From: AC-50 sp035640455
Lineage (GTDB): Bacteria > Actinomycetota > Thermoleophilia > Gaiellales > Gaiellaceae
Length of the DNA: 64,000 nt
Reading direction: 5' to 3'
Assembly (NCBI GenBank): GCA_035640455.1
Contig: DASQWB010000073.1
Coordinates: 1 to 64,000, forward strand
Positions within the stretch are counted from its first letter, which is position 1; each line of letters begins with the position of its first letter. Of the stretch, positions 1 through 8,679 are shown piece by piece. A model generated the notes under the pieces. That model did not search any database. It saw only the letters and a list, made by a program, of their open reading frames with translations, and was not told where the DNA came from. A program made the translations under genes and the position numbers.

Positions 1-957
1 CTGCGCGCGGGCGACGGCCAGCAGAGCGGGATTGGCGTTCTGGGTGCCGTAGTGGAGGATGCCCCCGCCGGCGAGGGCGTCGAGCACCTCTGCGCGGCCG
101 GCGAGCGCGGCGACGGGGAAGCCGGCGCCGAGCGCCTTGCCGAAAGTGACGAGGTCGGCGCGCACACCGAGCCGCTCCTGCGCGCCACCGGGCGCGAGCC
201 GGAAGCCGGTCACCGTCTCGTCGAGCCAGAGCAGCGCGCCGTGCTCGTCGGCGAGCGCGCGCAGTCCCGCGAGGTAGCCCGGCGCAGGCGGGATCACGCC
301 CATGTTCGCCATCACCGGCTCGGTCACGATCGCGGCGACCTGACCCCGGTGCGCCTCGAGCGCCGCAGCGGCGGCGTCGAGGTCGTTCCAGGGACAGAGG
401 ACGAGGCCGCCGACGGCGGCCGCCGGGACGCCGTCGGAGTCCAGCCGGTCGAGCGCGCCCGGGTTCGAGCCGAGCGAGAGCCCGTCCGACCAGCCGTGGT
501 AGTGCCCCTCGAACTTGAGCACCTTGGGCCGCCCGGTGACGCCGCGGACGAGCCGGAGCGCGGCCATGCACGCCTCGGTGCCGGTGTTGGCGAAGCGGAC
601 GCGCTCCGCGCCGAGGACGATGCGCGTCAGCCGCTCGGCGACCTCGACCTCGATCTCGGCGGCAGTCGCGAGCAGGGCGCTCCGTGCGACCGCCTCCTGG
701 GCGGCGCGGACGAGGCGCGGGTGGGCATGCCCGTGGGGGAGCGCGCCGTAGGCGAGCATCAGGTCGACGTAGAGGTTGCCGTCGACGTCGATGATCTCGC
801 CGCCCTCGCCGCGCGCCATGAAGAGCGGGTAGGGCCGGTAGTTGACGGTGCCGCGCGAGGGCGAGGCGACGCCGTCGACGAGCACCTCGAGTGCGCGTTC
901 GTAGAGCTCGCCGGAGCGGGTCGTGCGGCGGCGGGCAGGAGCGACCGCGTCGGCCAC
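1..957 (-). CDS. Class III aminotransferase, glutamate-1-semialdehyde 2,1-aminomutase type (3' end cut off)
   Basis: PLP-dependent fold-type I aminotransferase; the closest family is glutamate-1-semialdehyde aminomutase, which makes 5-aminolevulinate for haem and cobalamin. 319 codons are visible and the C-terminal third lies outside the window. Seen: FANTGTEACMAALRL (substrate and phosphate loop), KFEGHYHGW, LDETVTGFR with the PLP-binding Asp region, and FGKALGAGFPVAAL, whose Lys (about residue 274) is the expected Schiff-base lysine. The start is a GTG at 957; an ATG at 965 is out of frame and there is no strong ribosome-binding site. Divergent from the Rossmann gene, with two structured repeat copies between. 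Many members of this clade are not true HemL but use other omega-amino substrates, so the exact substrate is open. Confidence 0.85.
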   Translation of the reverse strand, partial: MADAVAPARRRTTRSGELYERALEVLVDGVASPSRGTVNYRPYPLFMARGEGGEIIDVDGNLYVDLMLAYGALPHGHAHPRLVRAAQEAVARSALLATAAEIEVEVAERLTRIVLGAERVRFANTGTEACMAALRLVRGVTGRPKVLKFEGHYHGWSDGLSLGSNPGALDRLDSDGVPAAAVGGLVLCPWNDLDAAAAALEAHRGQVAAIVTEPVMANMGVIPPAPGYLAGLRALADEHGALLWLDETVTGFRLAPGGAQERLGVRADLVTFGKALGAGFPVAALAGRAEVLDALAGGGILHYGTQNANPALLAVARAQ

Positions 958-972
958 GCGCGCATGATAAGA

Positions 973-1070
973 GGCGGTTTCGACATGACTCCGGCGTGTC
1001 GACCGGTCGGTTCAGACGGACGCGCGGGAAACCCGCCCGTCCTGATGGCGGCGTCGCAAGCGACGCCTTA
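973..1070 (+). repeat. Structured dispersed repeat, copy 1
   Basis: First of two tandem ~98-nt units. It holds the perfect palindrome CGACCGGTCG (1000-1009), then a GC stem with AAA loop and a second stem with CAAG loop, ending in CCTTA. The first stem carries one C-C mismatch relative to copy 2. Nearly identical to copy 2 and clearly related to copy 3 near 15 kb. Confidence 0.8.
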
Positions 1071-1072
1071 CT

Positions 1073-1171
1073 GGCGGTTTCGACAATGACTCCAGCGTGT
1101 CGACCGGTCGGTTCAGACGGACGCGCGGGAAACCCGCGCGTCCTGATGGCGGCGTCGCAAGCGACGCCTTA
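1073..1171 (+). repeat. Structured dispersed repeat, copy 2
   Basis: Palindrome CGACCGGTCG at 1101-1110. Stem 1 is 1119-1129 with 1133-1143 (GGACGCGCGGG, AAA loop), extended by TCA/TGA across a 3-nt bulge. Stem 2 is 1151-1157 with 1162-1168 (GGCGTCG, CAAG loop). The unit ends exactly where the Shine-Dalgarno AGGGAGG of the next gene begins, so in the plus-strand transcript it would be a 5' leader. Function unknown; it could be a mobile REP-like unit, a leader RNA or a processing site. Confidence 0.8.
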
Positions 1172-1181
1172 GGGAGGCGCC

Positions 1182-2264
1182 GTGGGCGCGACCGTGCTCG
1201 TGATCGGCCTCGGCGACCTCGGCACCCGTGTCTTCGACGCGCTCGCCCGGCTGCCGGAGATCGAATCGCTCGTCGGCGCCGGCCGGAACGAGGCGCACGG
1301 GCGCGCGCGGGCCGGGCAGGCGGCGTTCGTCGCCGAGCTCGCGGGCGGGCCGCGTCACGTCGGCTTCGAGCCGGTCGACTTGAACGAGGTGGCCGCCGCG
1401 GCGTCGCTGCTGCGCCGGCTCGACCCCGACGTGATCGTCGCGGCGGCCTCTCGCCACACCTGGTGGCTCCCGTTCGCCGACGAGCGCGTCGACGCGCTCC
1501 CGATGGGCGTCTGGCTCCCGCTCCAACTCGTGCTCGTCCGCCGGCTGATGGAGGCGAGACGCGAGGCCGGGGTCGCAGCACGTGTCCTCTCCCTGCCCTA
1601 TCCCGACGGGGTCGGCCCCGCACTCGCGCCGCTCGGGCTCGCGCCCGAGCTCGGCGGCGGCAACGTGGCCGAGACGGCGCCGAAGCTCGCGCTGCTCGCC
1701 GCACGCGAAGCCGGGGTCGCGCGAGAGGAGGTGCGCGTGCGGCTCGTCATGCACCATGCCGCCCAGCGCGTCGCGTTTGGGAACGACGAGGCCGAGGAGC
1801 CGCCGTGGGCCGCCGAGGTGCTCACCCGCGGCGAGCCGCTCCCGCGCGAGCAGGTCGAGCGGCTCTTCCGGACTTCCTGGCCGCTCCCACTCGGCCGGGA
1901 CACGCACGAGCTATCAGCGGCGGCCACCGCGCACGCGGTGCGCGCGCTCCTCCGCGAGGAGCCGACGGCGACGCATGCGCCGGCGCCGAACGGGCTCCCC
2001 GGCGGCTATCCGGTGCGGCTCTCCAGCCACCGCGTCGAGCTCGACCTTCCCGAGGGGCTCGAACTCGCCGACGCGATCGCGCTGAACGAGCGCGCGGCCG
2101 CGTTCGACGGCATCGAGCGCATCGAGCCCGACGGGACGGTCGTCCTCACAGCCGCCACTGCGGAGGCGACGGAGCGGCTGCTCGGGCTGCGGCTCGAGCG
2201 CGTGCGCCCGCACGAGATGGATGACGTCGCCGACGACCTCGTCGCCCGGGCGCCGCGCCGGTGA
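1182..2264 (+). CDS. NAD(P)-binding Rossmann-fold protein, saccharopine-dehydrogenase-like
   Basis: 360 aa. An N-terminal Rossmann nucleotide-binding segment is seen (VLVIGLGDLGTRVFDAL, glycine pattern GxGxxG), followed by a long C-terminal domain I cannot assign to a named family. GTG start with AGGGAGG four bases upstream. The last four bases overlap the FAD oxidoreductase gene, so the two are almost certainly co-transcribed and co-translated, which suggests an oxidoreductase pair acting on one amino- or imino-acid substrate (inference). The substrate cannot be told from the sequence. Confidence 0.7.
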   Translation: MGATVLVIGLGDLGTRVFDALARLPEIESLVGAGRNEAHGRARAGQAAFVAELAGGPRHVGFEPVDLNEVAAAASLLRRLDPDVIVAAASRHTWWLPFADERVDALPMGVWLPLQLVLVRRLMEARREAGVAARVLSLPYPDGVGPALAPLGLAPELGGGNVAETAPKLALLAAREAGVAREEVRVRLVMHHAAQRVAFGNDEAEEPPWAAEVLTRGEPLPREQVERLFRTSWPLPLGRDTHELSAAATAHAVRALLREEPTATHAPAPNGLPGGYPVRLSSHRVELDLPEGLELADAIALNERAAAFDGIERIEPDGTVVLTAATAEATERLLGLRLERVRPHEMDDVADDLVARAPRR

Positions 2265-3301
2265 GCGGCTACGACGTCGTCGTGGTCGGCGGCGGGATCG
2301 CCGGGACGAGCTGCGCGTACCACCTGCACCGGCTCGGCGCCGGCCGCGTGCTCCTGCTCGAGCGCGGCTCGATCGCGGCCGGCTCCTCCTCGCGCTCGAC
2401 CGGCTTCGTCGAGACCGGCTACCGCGAGCGCTGGCGCGTCGAGGCGACGCTTCGCTCGCGCCGCCTCGTCGAGCAGCTCGACGTTCCGTTCGTCCGCTGC
2501 GGCAAGCTCCTGCTCGGGCCCGGTGAAGCGGCGCTCGAGGAGGCTCTGACCCTGCGGCGGCAGCTCGGAGCGCGGGACGGAGCCGTGCTCTCGGCGGAGG
2601 AGGTTCGCGCGCTTGCTCCTGAGCTCCGCGCAGACGGGCCCGCGCTCTGGTGCGAGGGCGACGGGCACACCGACGGGCCGCTCCTCTGCTCGGCCCTCGC
2701 GGAAGGAATCGAGGTGCGCCAGGGCGCGGGGGTCGTCTCGGTCGCGGTCGCGCGCGGGCGCGTCAGCGGCGTCGGGACCCGCGACGGCGACATCGCATGC
2801 GGAGCTGTCGTCAACGCCGCCGGCGCCTGGGCCCGTCGGCTCGGCGAGCTCGCCGGCGTCGAGGTGCCCGTCGACGGCTACCGCCGCCAGGTCGCCGTGC
2901 TCGAGGCCGAGCGGACGGCGCTCCCGCTCGTCGCCGAGGAGATCGGCGACGGCGAGGTCCTGTACCTCCGAGCGGAAGGCGAGCGGCGCCTCCTCGCGGG
3001 ACTGCATTCGGAGACGACGGCCGAGCAGCCGGCGGACCCGGACGGCTACGCGGAGACGACCGACCCCGCGTTCGAAGCCCGCATCGCGGAGCTCCTCGCC
3101 GAGCGACTCGTCGACGGCGCATCGCTCCGCCTGCGCGGCGGGTGGGCCGGCCTCTATCCGATCACAGCGGGGAACGCGCCGATCGTCACCGAAACCGAGG
3201 TGGCCGGCTTCTTCGTCCTCGCCGGCCTCGGCGGCAACGGCATCCAACTCGGCCCGGCGCTCGGCGAGGACCTGGCCCGCCTTTTGGTCGCCGCAGCGTG
3301 A
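2261..3301 (+). CDS. FAD-dependent oxidoreductase (DAO / sarcosine-glycine oxidase family)
   Basis: 346 aa, usual length for the family. The N-terminal dinucleotide-binding motif is VVVVGGGIAGTSCAYHL, followed by the acidic ribose-binding residue in LLLERG and the DAO-type block AAGSSSRSTGF. The C-terminal FAD contact is FVLAGLGGNGIQLGPALGE. These enzymes oxidise secondary or primary amines of amino acids with O2 or a carrier. The start GTG overlaps the upstream stop (GTGA). The gene converges with the propeller gene, leaving a 6-bp gap. No partner alpha/gamma subunits are present, so a single-subunit enzyme is more likely than heterotetrameric sarcosine oxidase. Confidence 0.85.
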   Translation: MSGYDVVVVGGGIAGTSCAYHLHRLGAGRVLLLERGSIAAGSSSRSTGFVETGYRERWRVEATLRSRRLVEQLDVPFVRCGKLLLGPGEAALEEALTLRRQLGARDGAVLSAEEVRALAPELRADGPALWCEGDGHTDGPLLCSALAEGIEVRQGAGVVSVAVARGRVSGVGTRDGDIACGAVVNAAGAWARRLGELAGVEVPVDGYRRQVAVLEAERTALPLVAEEIGDGEVLYLRAEGERRLLAGLHSETTAEQPADPDGYAETTDPAFEARIAELLAERLVDGASLRLRGGWAGLYPITAGNAPIVTETEVAGFFVLAGLGGNGIQLGPALGEDLARLLVAAA

Positions 3302-3307
3302 GCCCGC

Positions 3308-4765
3308 TCAGCTCGTGCGGCGGAACACGGCGACGTCTCCGTCCCGGCAGCAGTTCTGCCCCGCGAAGCCGCTCGTGTAGACGTTGCGGCCGTCCGGGCT
3401 GATCGCAAGTCCGCTCGCGCTCTCGAGCCCGCGCGCCTTCGTGCACGCACCGCGAGAGCCCGTCTCGGTGATGCAACCGAGGCGGGTCAGCGTTCCGTTC
3501 GCCTTGTTGTGGGAGAAGACTGTGACGCCGCCCGGCTGGGTCGACCTGCCGATGTTGAAGGCGAAGTAGAGGTTCCTCCCGTCCGGGCTGAGCACGGTGC
3601 TCGTCTGCGGCTCGGTGCCGGTGTCGCCGGCGCACGGACGGCCGGGGGGCCCGCTCGCGTCGATGCAGCCGCTCAAGCCGGGCAGCTGGGTCAGGCCACC
3701 AGTGGCCCCGTTCCTCGAGAACACGGTGAGGTCGCCGCAGGAGCCGAGGTACAGGTTCCTTCCGTCCCGGCTGAGCGCAAGCGAGTAACAGAACGACGGG
3801 CCCGCTAGGCTCGCCGCAGCCGTGCACGCCGAGCCGCTCACCGCCGGAGTCGCGATGCAGCCGTCCCTAGTCGCGAGCTCCCGTAGAGCACCGGTCGAGG
3901 CATTGCGGCGAAAGACGAGGAGCGCGTTGCCCTCGTTGCCGCCGGTCAGGGCGTAGACGTTCCGGCCGTCGGCGCTGACGGCGAGGACAACAGGCCAGAG
4001 GTGTCTGCGGGCGCCGCGGTGCGAGCAGCGAGCCGCCCGCGCGGGCGCCAGCAGGCATCCCGCCGACCCTGGCAGCTGGCGGAGCACACCGCTTCGGGGA
4101 TCGCGCGCGAAGGCCGCCAAGCCGCCGAACGATCCGACGTAGACGTTGCGGCCGTCCGGGCTCGCCACCACCGCCTCCGGCCCATCCAGCGCGCGACCGA
4201 CCGCGCACCCTCCCCTCCGCGAGGGCCCGAGACAGCCGTGACTTCCGGCGAGCTGCTGCAGCGCGCCGGTCCTCCGGTCGCGTGCGAAGACGGCAAGGTC
4301 GGAGTAGTTGTCGCTCCGGTCGCCGTGTGGGTCGTACGCCCACGACGCGACGTAGAGGTTGCGGCCGTCGCGGGGGAGCGCCAGCGACGTCGGCCAGAGG
4401 AGCTTGCCGGTCGAGCACCTAGCGTTCGCGCGAGGCTCGCCGACGACGACGTGGTAGTCGACGCAACCCCGCCTGCCACCGAGCTGGTGAACGACCCCGC
4501 CGGCTCCCCGCGAGAAGACGGCGACCGAGGTCTGGCCGGCGACGTAGACGCTGCGGCCGTCCGCGCTCGCCACCACCGGCCCCCCTCCGATCGCAACCGC
4601 GCGTCTGCAGCGCTCGCGATTCGCGGCCGCTCGCAGGCACCCGGCTCGTCCCGCGAGCTGAACGAGCGAGCCGGCCGGCGCACGCGCACCGGAGGCCGAC
4701 GCGCCCAGCGCAACCGCAACGAACGCAACCGCGCCGACCGCAGGGCCGCTCGACCGGATCGTCAC
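3308..4765 (-). CDS. Exported lactonase-like beta-propeller protein
   Basis: 485 aa from a GTG start chosen because a signal-type hydrophobic stretch (VGAVAFVAVALGASASGA) follows directly. About seven blades each carry SPDGRNVYV-type cores (variants SADGRSVYV, LPRDGRNLYV, LSRDGRNLYL) followed by VF-R and a Gly-Cys pair such as LAGSHGCLGP, so most blades carry paired cysteines that could form disulphides outside the cell. The YVTN/lactonase family has this repeat, but no catalytic function can be inferred. It is the last gene of a minus-strand run behind ftsH. The frame stays open far upstream, but the upstream part is Arg-rich shadow and not coding. Confidence 0.7.
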   Translation of the reverse strand: MTIRSSGPAVGAVAFVAVALGASASGARAPAGSLVQLAGRAGCLRAAANRERCRRAVAIGGGPVVASADGRSVYVAGQTSVAVFSRGAGGVVHQLGGRRGCVDYHVVVGEPRANARCSTGKLLWPTSLALPRDGRNLYVASWAYDPHGDRSDNYSDLAVFARDRRTGALQQLAGSHGCLGPSRRGGCAVGRALDGPEAVVASPDGRNVYVGSFGGLAAFARDPRSGVLRQLPGSAGCLLAPARAARCSHRGARRHLWPVVLAVSADGRNVYALTGGNEGNALLVFRRNASTGALRELATRDGCIATPAVSGSACTAAASLAGPSFCYSLALSRDGRNLYLGSCGDLTVFSRNGATGGLTQLPGLSGCIDASGPPGRPCAGDTGTEPQTSTVLSPDGRNLYFAFNIGRSTQPGGVTVFSHNKANGTLTRLGCITETGSRGACTKARGLESASGLAISPDGRNVYTSGFAGQNCCRDGDVAVFRRTS

Positions 4766-4836
4766 CCCGTCCGCATCCTTCCCGAGCGATTCTCGGGCCG
4801 CCGGCCACACCGAGTCAATGCGGCTCGACGATCCGG

Positions 4837-5409
4837 TTAGTCGCCTTCGGCGTGCACGTTGACGACGAGGCCGGTGACCCGCCCGCCGCGCGCGGTCGCG
4901 AGCAGCACGGGAAATCGATGGAAGTCCGGCACCCGACTCGTCCGTACCACGAGCCACCAACCGCGGACCGGCGCCACGCCTCGGCGGTACGTGCGCAGCG
5001 TCGCGCGCGGGTAGAGGCGGCGGAGCTTCGAGACCGAGTCTCCGACCTTCAACCCGAGGCTCGTCTGCCACTGCTTCCCGTAGGCCCGCGCGTTGTCCAG
5101 GAAGACCGCTCGCCTCGCACGGCACGGGCGAGCCCCTCCGGCGCCGTACGACCCGAACACCATGCGGAGGCCGAGCCGCCGCCACTCCGCCGCCGCGAAC
5201 GCGGGCAGCTTCCTGAGCCTCGTGCATTTCGTCTCGGGACCGAACGCGGAGACCGCAGCGGCGAACGTGGGAGTCGTCCCGGTCCGCCACGGGCCGATCG
5301 TTTGCGAGACGACGCCGATACGGATGACGCTCGCTCCCCCGGCGACCGCGCACGGAGCCGTCGCTCCCGCGACCGCGAGCACAGCAAGCACACCTCGAGA
5401 TCCGAGCAA
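4837..5409 (-). CDS. Exported protein of unknown function
   Basis: 190 aa with an N-terminal signal peptide (GVLAVLAVAGATAPCAVAGG). The mature part has a segment WQTSLGLKVGDSVSKLRRLYPRA that resembles the small repeats of secreted actinobacterial proteins, and ends in a beta-rich stretch with RGGRVTGLVVNV. I do not recognise a named family. It lies between two exported beta-propeller genes on the same strand, so a shared envelope or extracellular role is likely (inference). Confidence 0.6.
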   Translation of the reverse strand: MLGSRGVLAVLAVAGATAPCAVAGGASVIRIGVVSQTIGPWRTGTTPTFAAAVSAFGPETKCTRLRKLPAFAAAEWRRLGLRMVFGSYGAGGARPCRARRAVFLDNARAYGKQWQTSLGLKVGDSVSKLRRLYPRATLRTYRRGVAPVRGWWLVVRTSRVPDFHRFPVLLATARGGRVTGLVVNVHAEGD

Positions 5410-5493
5410 GCGGCTTACGGCCAGTAGCCCCAGAGGCCGTTCGTCCCCTTGGGACGGTCCCGTCGCGCGGTGGGCGTGTCGAGTGGCACGGGT

Positions 5494-6567
5494 CTACCTG
5501 CGTCCGACGACGAGGTCGACCCGCCCGCCGTGCGGGAGGCGCGTGCCCGGGCGAGGGCTCTGCGCCACGACGATCCCGGGCCGCGGCGAACGCTTCGTCC
5601 GGACGCGGCCGACGGTGCAGCCGGCCTTGCGGATCCGCTGCTTCGCCGTCGCAAGCCGCGCCCCCACCACCTTCGGGACGCGACACGCCGGCTGCGGCGG
5701 CCGGGCCAGCCAGACGGGCTCCAGGCTGTTCGGCACGCCGTTCGGCACGGTCCTCTGGCCGCTCCCGTCGGCCTTCATGACGGCGATGCGACACCCGAGC
5801 GAGGTGCAGCGGCTGAACACGAGAGCCTTGCCGTCGGGGGACCAGTGGGACTCGAGATCGCCCGTCGTCGGGTCCCTCGTCAGGTCGGTCTGGCCGCTCC
5901 CGTCCGCGTTCATGACCTCGATCTCGCAGTCGAGCGACGTGCAGCGGCTGAACGCGATCCGCGTTCCGTCGGGAGACCAGTCGGGGTCGAAGTCGTTCGT
6001 CGAGTGGGAGTTCGTGAGGTCCGTCTGGCCGCTTCCGTCGGCGCCGACGACGAGGATCTCGCCGTCGATGCCGGCGCCGCAGCAATTCGTGTCGAACGTG
6101 ATCTTCGTTCCGTCCGGAGACCAGGCCGCGGCGATCGCGAAGCCCGGACCGCCCACGAGGTCCCGCTGGTCGCTCCCGTCGGCGTTCATGACGAAGAGAT
6201 CGCAGTCGGTCTCGGTGCAGCGCGTGAAGGCGATCCTCGTGCCGTCGGGCGACCACGTTGGGTAGACGTCCACCGCCGGGTTCTTCGTGAGGTTCCGTTG
6301 GCCGCTTCCGTTCGCGTTCGTGACGAAGATCTCCGCGTCGTCGTCGACGTAGCGGCTGAAGGCGATCTTCGTGCCGTCGGGCGAGCCGGCGGGTTGGTAC
6401 TCGCCCGCGCTGTTTCTGGTCAGGTCCTTGACGCCGCTCCCGTCGGCGTTCATCGAGAAGATGTCGTAGTTCCCAGAGACGAGCCCGCTGAAGACGATGT
6501 TGCCGTTCGCGCCGCGGAAGGTGGCGCTCGCAGTCCTCGCCGCGTCGCTTGAGCCGAGGAGCAGCAC
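5494..6567 (-). CDS. Exported TolB-type WD40-like (PD40) propeller with C-terminal PASTA domain
   Basis: At least 357 aa. Six to seven PD40 repeats are seen, each with a MNADGSGQTDLT segment followed by WSPDGTRIAFSR. A single PASTA-like domain (CRVPKVVGARLATAKQRI onward) closes the protein; PASTA domains bind peptidoglycan stem peptides, so wall attachment is likely. The GTG at 6567 would cut the signal peptide: the in-frame codons upstream continue a classic leader (RIRLAIGLALAAVLLLG), but the only candidates there are ATT (6600) or a CTG (6618) that overlaps the ftsH stop. The true start is therefore probably upstream and non-canonical. Co-transcribed after ftsH. Confidence 0.75.
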   Translation of the reverse strand: MLLLGSSDAARTASATFRGANGNIVFSGLVSGNYDIFSMNADGSGVKDLTRNSAGEYQPAGSPDGTKIAFSRYVDDDAEIFVTNANGSGQRNLTKNPAVDVYPTWSPDGTRIAFTRCTETDCDLFVMNADGSDQRDLVGGPGFAIAAAWSPDGTKITFDTNCCGAGIDGEILVVGADGSGQTDLTNSHSTNDFDPDWSPDGTRIAFSRCTSLDCEIEVMNADGSGQTDLTRDPTTGDLESHWSPDGKALVFSRCTSLGCRIAVMKADGSGQRTVPNGVPNSLEPVWLARPPQPACRVPKVVGARLATAKQRIRKAGCTVGRVRTKRSPRPGIVVAQSPRPGTRLPHGGRVDLVVGRR

Positions 6568-6614
6568 GGCCGCGAGCGCGAGACCGATCGCGAGTCGAAT
6601 CCGCGTCGGCGCGC

Positions 6615-8600
6615 TCAGCGGAGCTCGGAGGTCGTCGAGCTAGCCGCCGCCGCCGCACGCTCGCCCGCCGGCTGCGAGGCGCCAGGCTCGATCCGGGCGG
6701 CCTCGTAGGCGTCGGCCTGGTCGAGCGTCTCGTGCTGGAGCAGCGCCTCGGCGAGCGAGTCGAGCCGAGGGCGATTCTGCTCGAGGAGGGCCACGACCTC
6801 GTCGTGCGCGCCGGCGACGAGCTTCCGGACCTCCTCGTCGACGAGCCGCTGGGTCTCCTCCGACACGTCGGCCGCCCCGGGGAGCAGCGGCCCTCGCCCG
6901 TCCATCGGCAGGACGGCGACGGTGCCGATCGCGGAGCTCATCCCCCAGCGGCCGACCATCTGGCGGGCGATCTGCGTGAGCTGCTGGATATCCGATTCGG
7001 CTCCGGTCGTGAGGTCGCCGAAGACGATCTCCTCGGCCGCACGCCCTCCGAGCGCGACCTTGATCTTCGCGCGCAGCTCCCGCTCGGTGTAGTTGAAGCG
7101 GTCGGCGTCCGGCGCCGAGAACGTCACTCCGAGCGACAGCCCGCGCGGAATGATCGAGATCTTCCGCACCGGGTCGGCGCCTTCCGTGAGCATGCCGACG
7201 ATCGCGTGCCCGCCCTCGTGGTACGCAGTCCGGCGGCGGTCGGCGGGGGTCATCATCACCTTGCGCTCGGCGCCGAGCACGATCTTCTCGAGCGCGTCGG
7301 TGAAGTCGGCCCGCTCGACCTCCTGATGGTTACGGCGCGCGGCGAGCAGCGCCGCCTCGTTGACGAGGTTGGCGAGGTCGGCCCCGACCATGCCTGGCGT
7401 GCTGGCCGCAATCGCGCCGAGGTCGACGTCGTCTGCGAGCGGCACGCCTCGTGTGTGGACTTCGAGGATCTTCTCCCGGCCTTGCTTGTCGGGCGGCTGG
7501 ACGGCCACGCGGCGGTCGAACCTCCCAGGCCTGAGCAGCGCCTGGTCGAGCACGTCGGGCCGGTTCGTCGCGGCGATCACGACGACGCCGGTCGACGAGT
7601 CGAACCCGTCCATCTCGGTGAGGATCTGGTTCAGCGTCTGCTCACGCTCGTCGTTGCCGCCGCTGAAGCCGGCGACGCCGGCGGTGCGCGAGCGGCCGAT
7701 CGCGTCCAGCTCGTCGACGAAGATGATCGCCGGCGCAGCCTCCTTCGCCTGCGTGAAGAGATCGCGGACGCGAGAGGCGCCGATGCCGACGATCGCTTCG
7801 ACGAACTCCGACGCGGACATCGAGAAGAACGGCACGTCGGCCTCGCCGGCGACCGCCCGGGCGAGCAGCGTCTTCCCCGTTCCGGGCGGGCCCTGGAGGA
7901 GGACGCCGTGCGGGATGCGGCCGCCGAGCTTGCGGTACTTGTCGGGGTGGCGGAGGAAGTCGACGATCTCCGTCAGCTCCTCCTTCGCCTCGTCGATCCC
8001 GGCGACGTCGGCGAACGTCACCCGGTCGCCGGTCGGCTCGTAGCGCCGCGCCCGCGCGCGGCCGAAGGAGCCGAGGACGTTCTGCATGCTCCCCGCGCGC
8101 CTCGCTAGCCACACGAGGAGGCCGACGAGCAGGATCGTCGGCCCGAAGCCGAGGAGCAGGTTCTGCCACCAGGGCACGCTTCGGTCGAGCGGCTGGGCGT
8201 TGATCACGACGCCGTTGCGCTGGAGCAGCCGCGAGAGGGCGTTCGTGTCGGCGAAGGACGGGATCTCGGTCTTGAAGCGGATCGTCGGCTTCGAGCCGGC
8301 GTAGCGCTCGGGGCGCTTGAACACGCCCTGGATCGCGGTCCCCCTCGACGTGATCACCGACACGTTCCGCTCCCTCACCTGCTGGAGGAAGAAGGGGCTG
8401 TACGGGATCCGCACACGCGGCTGGGCCTGCGTCGCCCGCGAGGCCGCCCAGTAGTTCACGAAGAGCAGCGCCACGATCGATGCCAGGGCCCACCAGGGAA
8501 TGCGGAAACGCGGCCGGGACGGAGGCTCGGGGCGGTTCCCGGCCGGCGGGGTGGAAGGCGTCCTCGGGCCGCTCGGTGCCCGCGCGGGATCGGCGCTCAT
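6615..8600 (-). CDS. ftsH: ATP-dependent zinc metalloprotease FtsH
   Basis: 661 aa membrane-anchored AAA+ protease that degrades membrane and some soluble proteins. Order: Pro-rich cytoplasmic N-terminus, first TM (WALASIVALLFVNYW, about residues 36-52), extracytoplasmic domain, second TM (ILLVGLLVWLA), AAA module with Walker A GPPGTGKTL, Walker B IIFVDELDAIG and SRH ALLRPGRFDRR, then M41 peptidase with zinc site HEGGH and the third ligand region. ATG at 8600 was chosen; the open frame upstream is Arg-rich noise. First gene of a run leading into two exported propellers. The active-site motif HEGGH, not the more common HEAGH, still holds all zinc ligands. Confidence 0.95.
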   Translation of the reverse strand: MSADPARAPSGPRTPSTPPAGNRPEPPSRPRFRIPWWALASIVALLFVNYWAASRATQAQPRVRIPYSPFFLQQVRERNVSVITSRGTAIQGVFKRPERYAGSKPTIRFKTEIPSFADTNALSRLLQRNGVVINAQPLDRSVPWWQNLLLGFGPTILLVGLLVWLARRAGSMQNVLGSFGRARARRYEPTGDRVTFADVAGIDEAKEELTEIVDFLRHPDKYRKLGGRIPHGVLLQGPPGTGKTLLARAVAGEADVPFFSMSASEFVEAIVGIGASRVRDLFTQAKEAAPAIIFVDELDAIGRSRTAGVAGFSGGNDEREQTLNQILTEMDGFDSSTGVVVIAATNRPDVLDQALLRPGRFDRRVAVQPPDKQGREKILEVHTRGVPLADDVDLGAIAASTPGMVGADLANLVNEAALLAARRNHQEVERADFTDALEKIVLGAERKVMMTPADRRRTAYHEGGHAIVGMLTEGADPVRKISIIPRGLSLGVTFSAPDADRFNYTERELRAKIKVALGGRAAEEIVFGDLTTGAESDIQQLTQIARQMVGRWGMSSAIGTVAVLPMDGRGPLLPGAADVSEETQRLVDEEVRKLVAGAHDEVVALLEQNRPRLDSLAEALLQHETLDQADAYEAARIEPGASQPAGERAAAAASSTTSELR

Positions 8601-8640
8601 TCTCCAACAATGCCACCGCCGGGCGCGCTGCGATAGGCGG

Positions 8641-8670
8641 GAGTGGCTGCGGCGGTCGCCGCAGCCACTC
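8641..8670 (-). terminator. Terminator-like hairpin after the 88-aa repeat gene
   Basis: Perfect 13-bp stem (arm GAGTGGCTGCGGC) with a GGTC loop, ten bases past the stop of the repeat-protein gene and upstream of ftsH. It has no U-tract, as is usual in very GC-rich actinobacteria. Confidence 0.65.
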
Positions 8671-8679
8671 CGCTTTTGC

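Noticed and set aside
973..1171. CRISPR array
   Set aside because: Only two tandem units of ~100 nt with no short repeats separated by unique spacers.
4766..6658. N-terminal extension of the lactonase-like frame to over 1100 residues
   Set aside because: The extra part is Arg-rich and antisense-like, overlapping two real genes in other frames; the signal peptide marks the true start near 4765.
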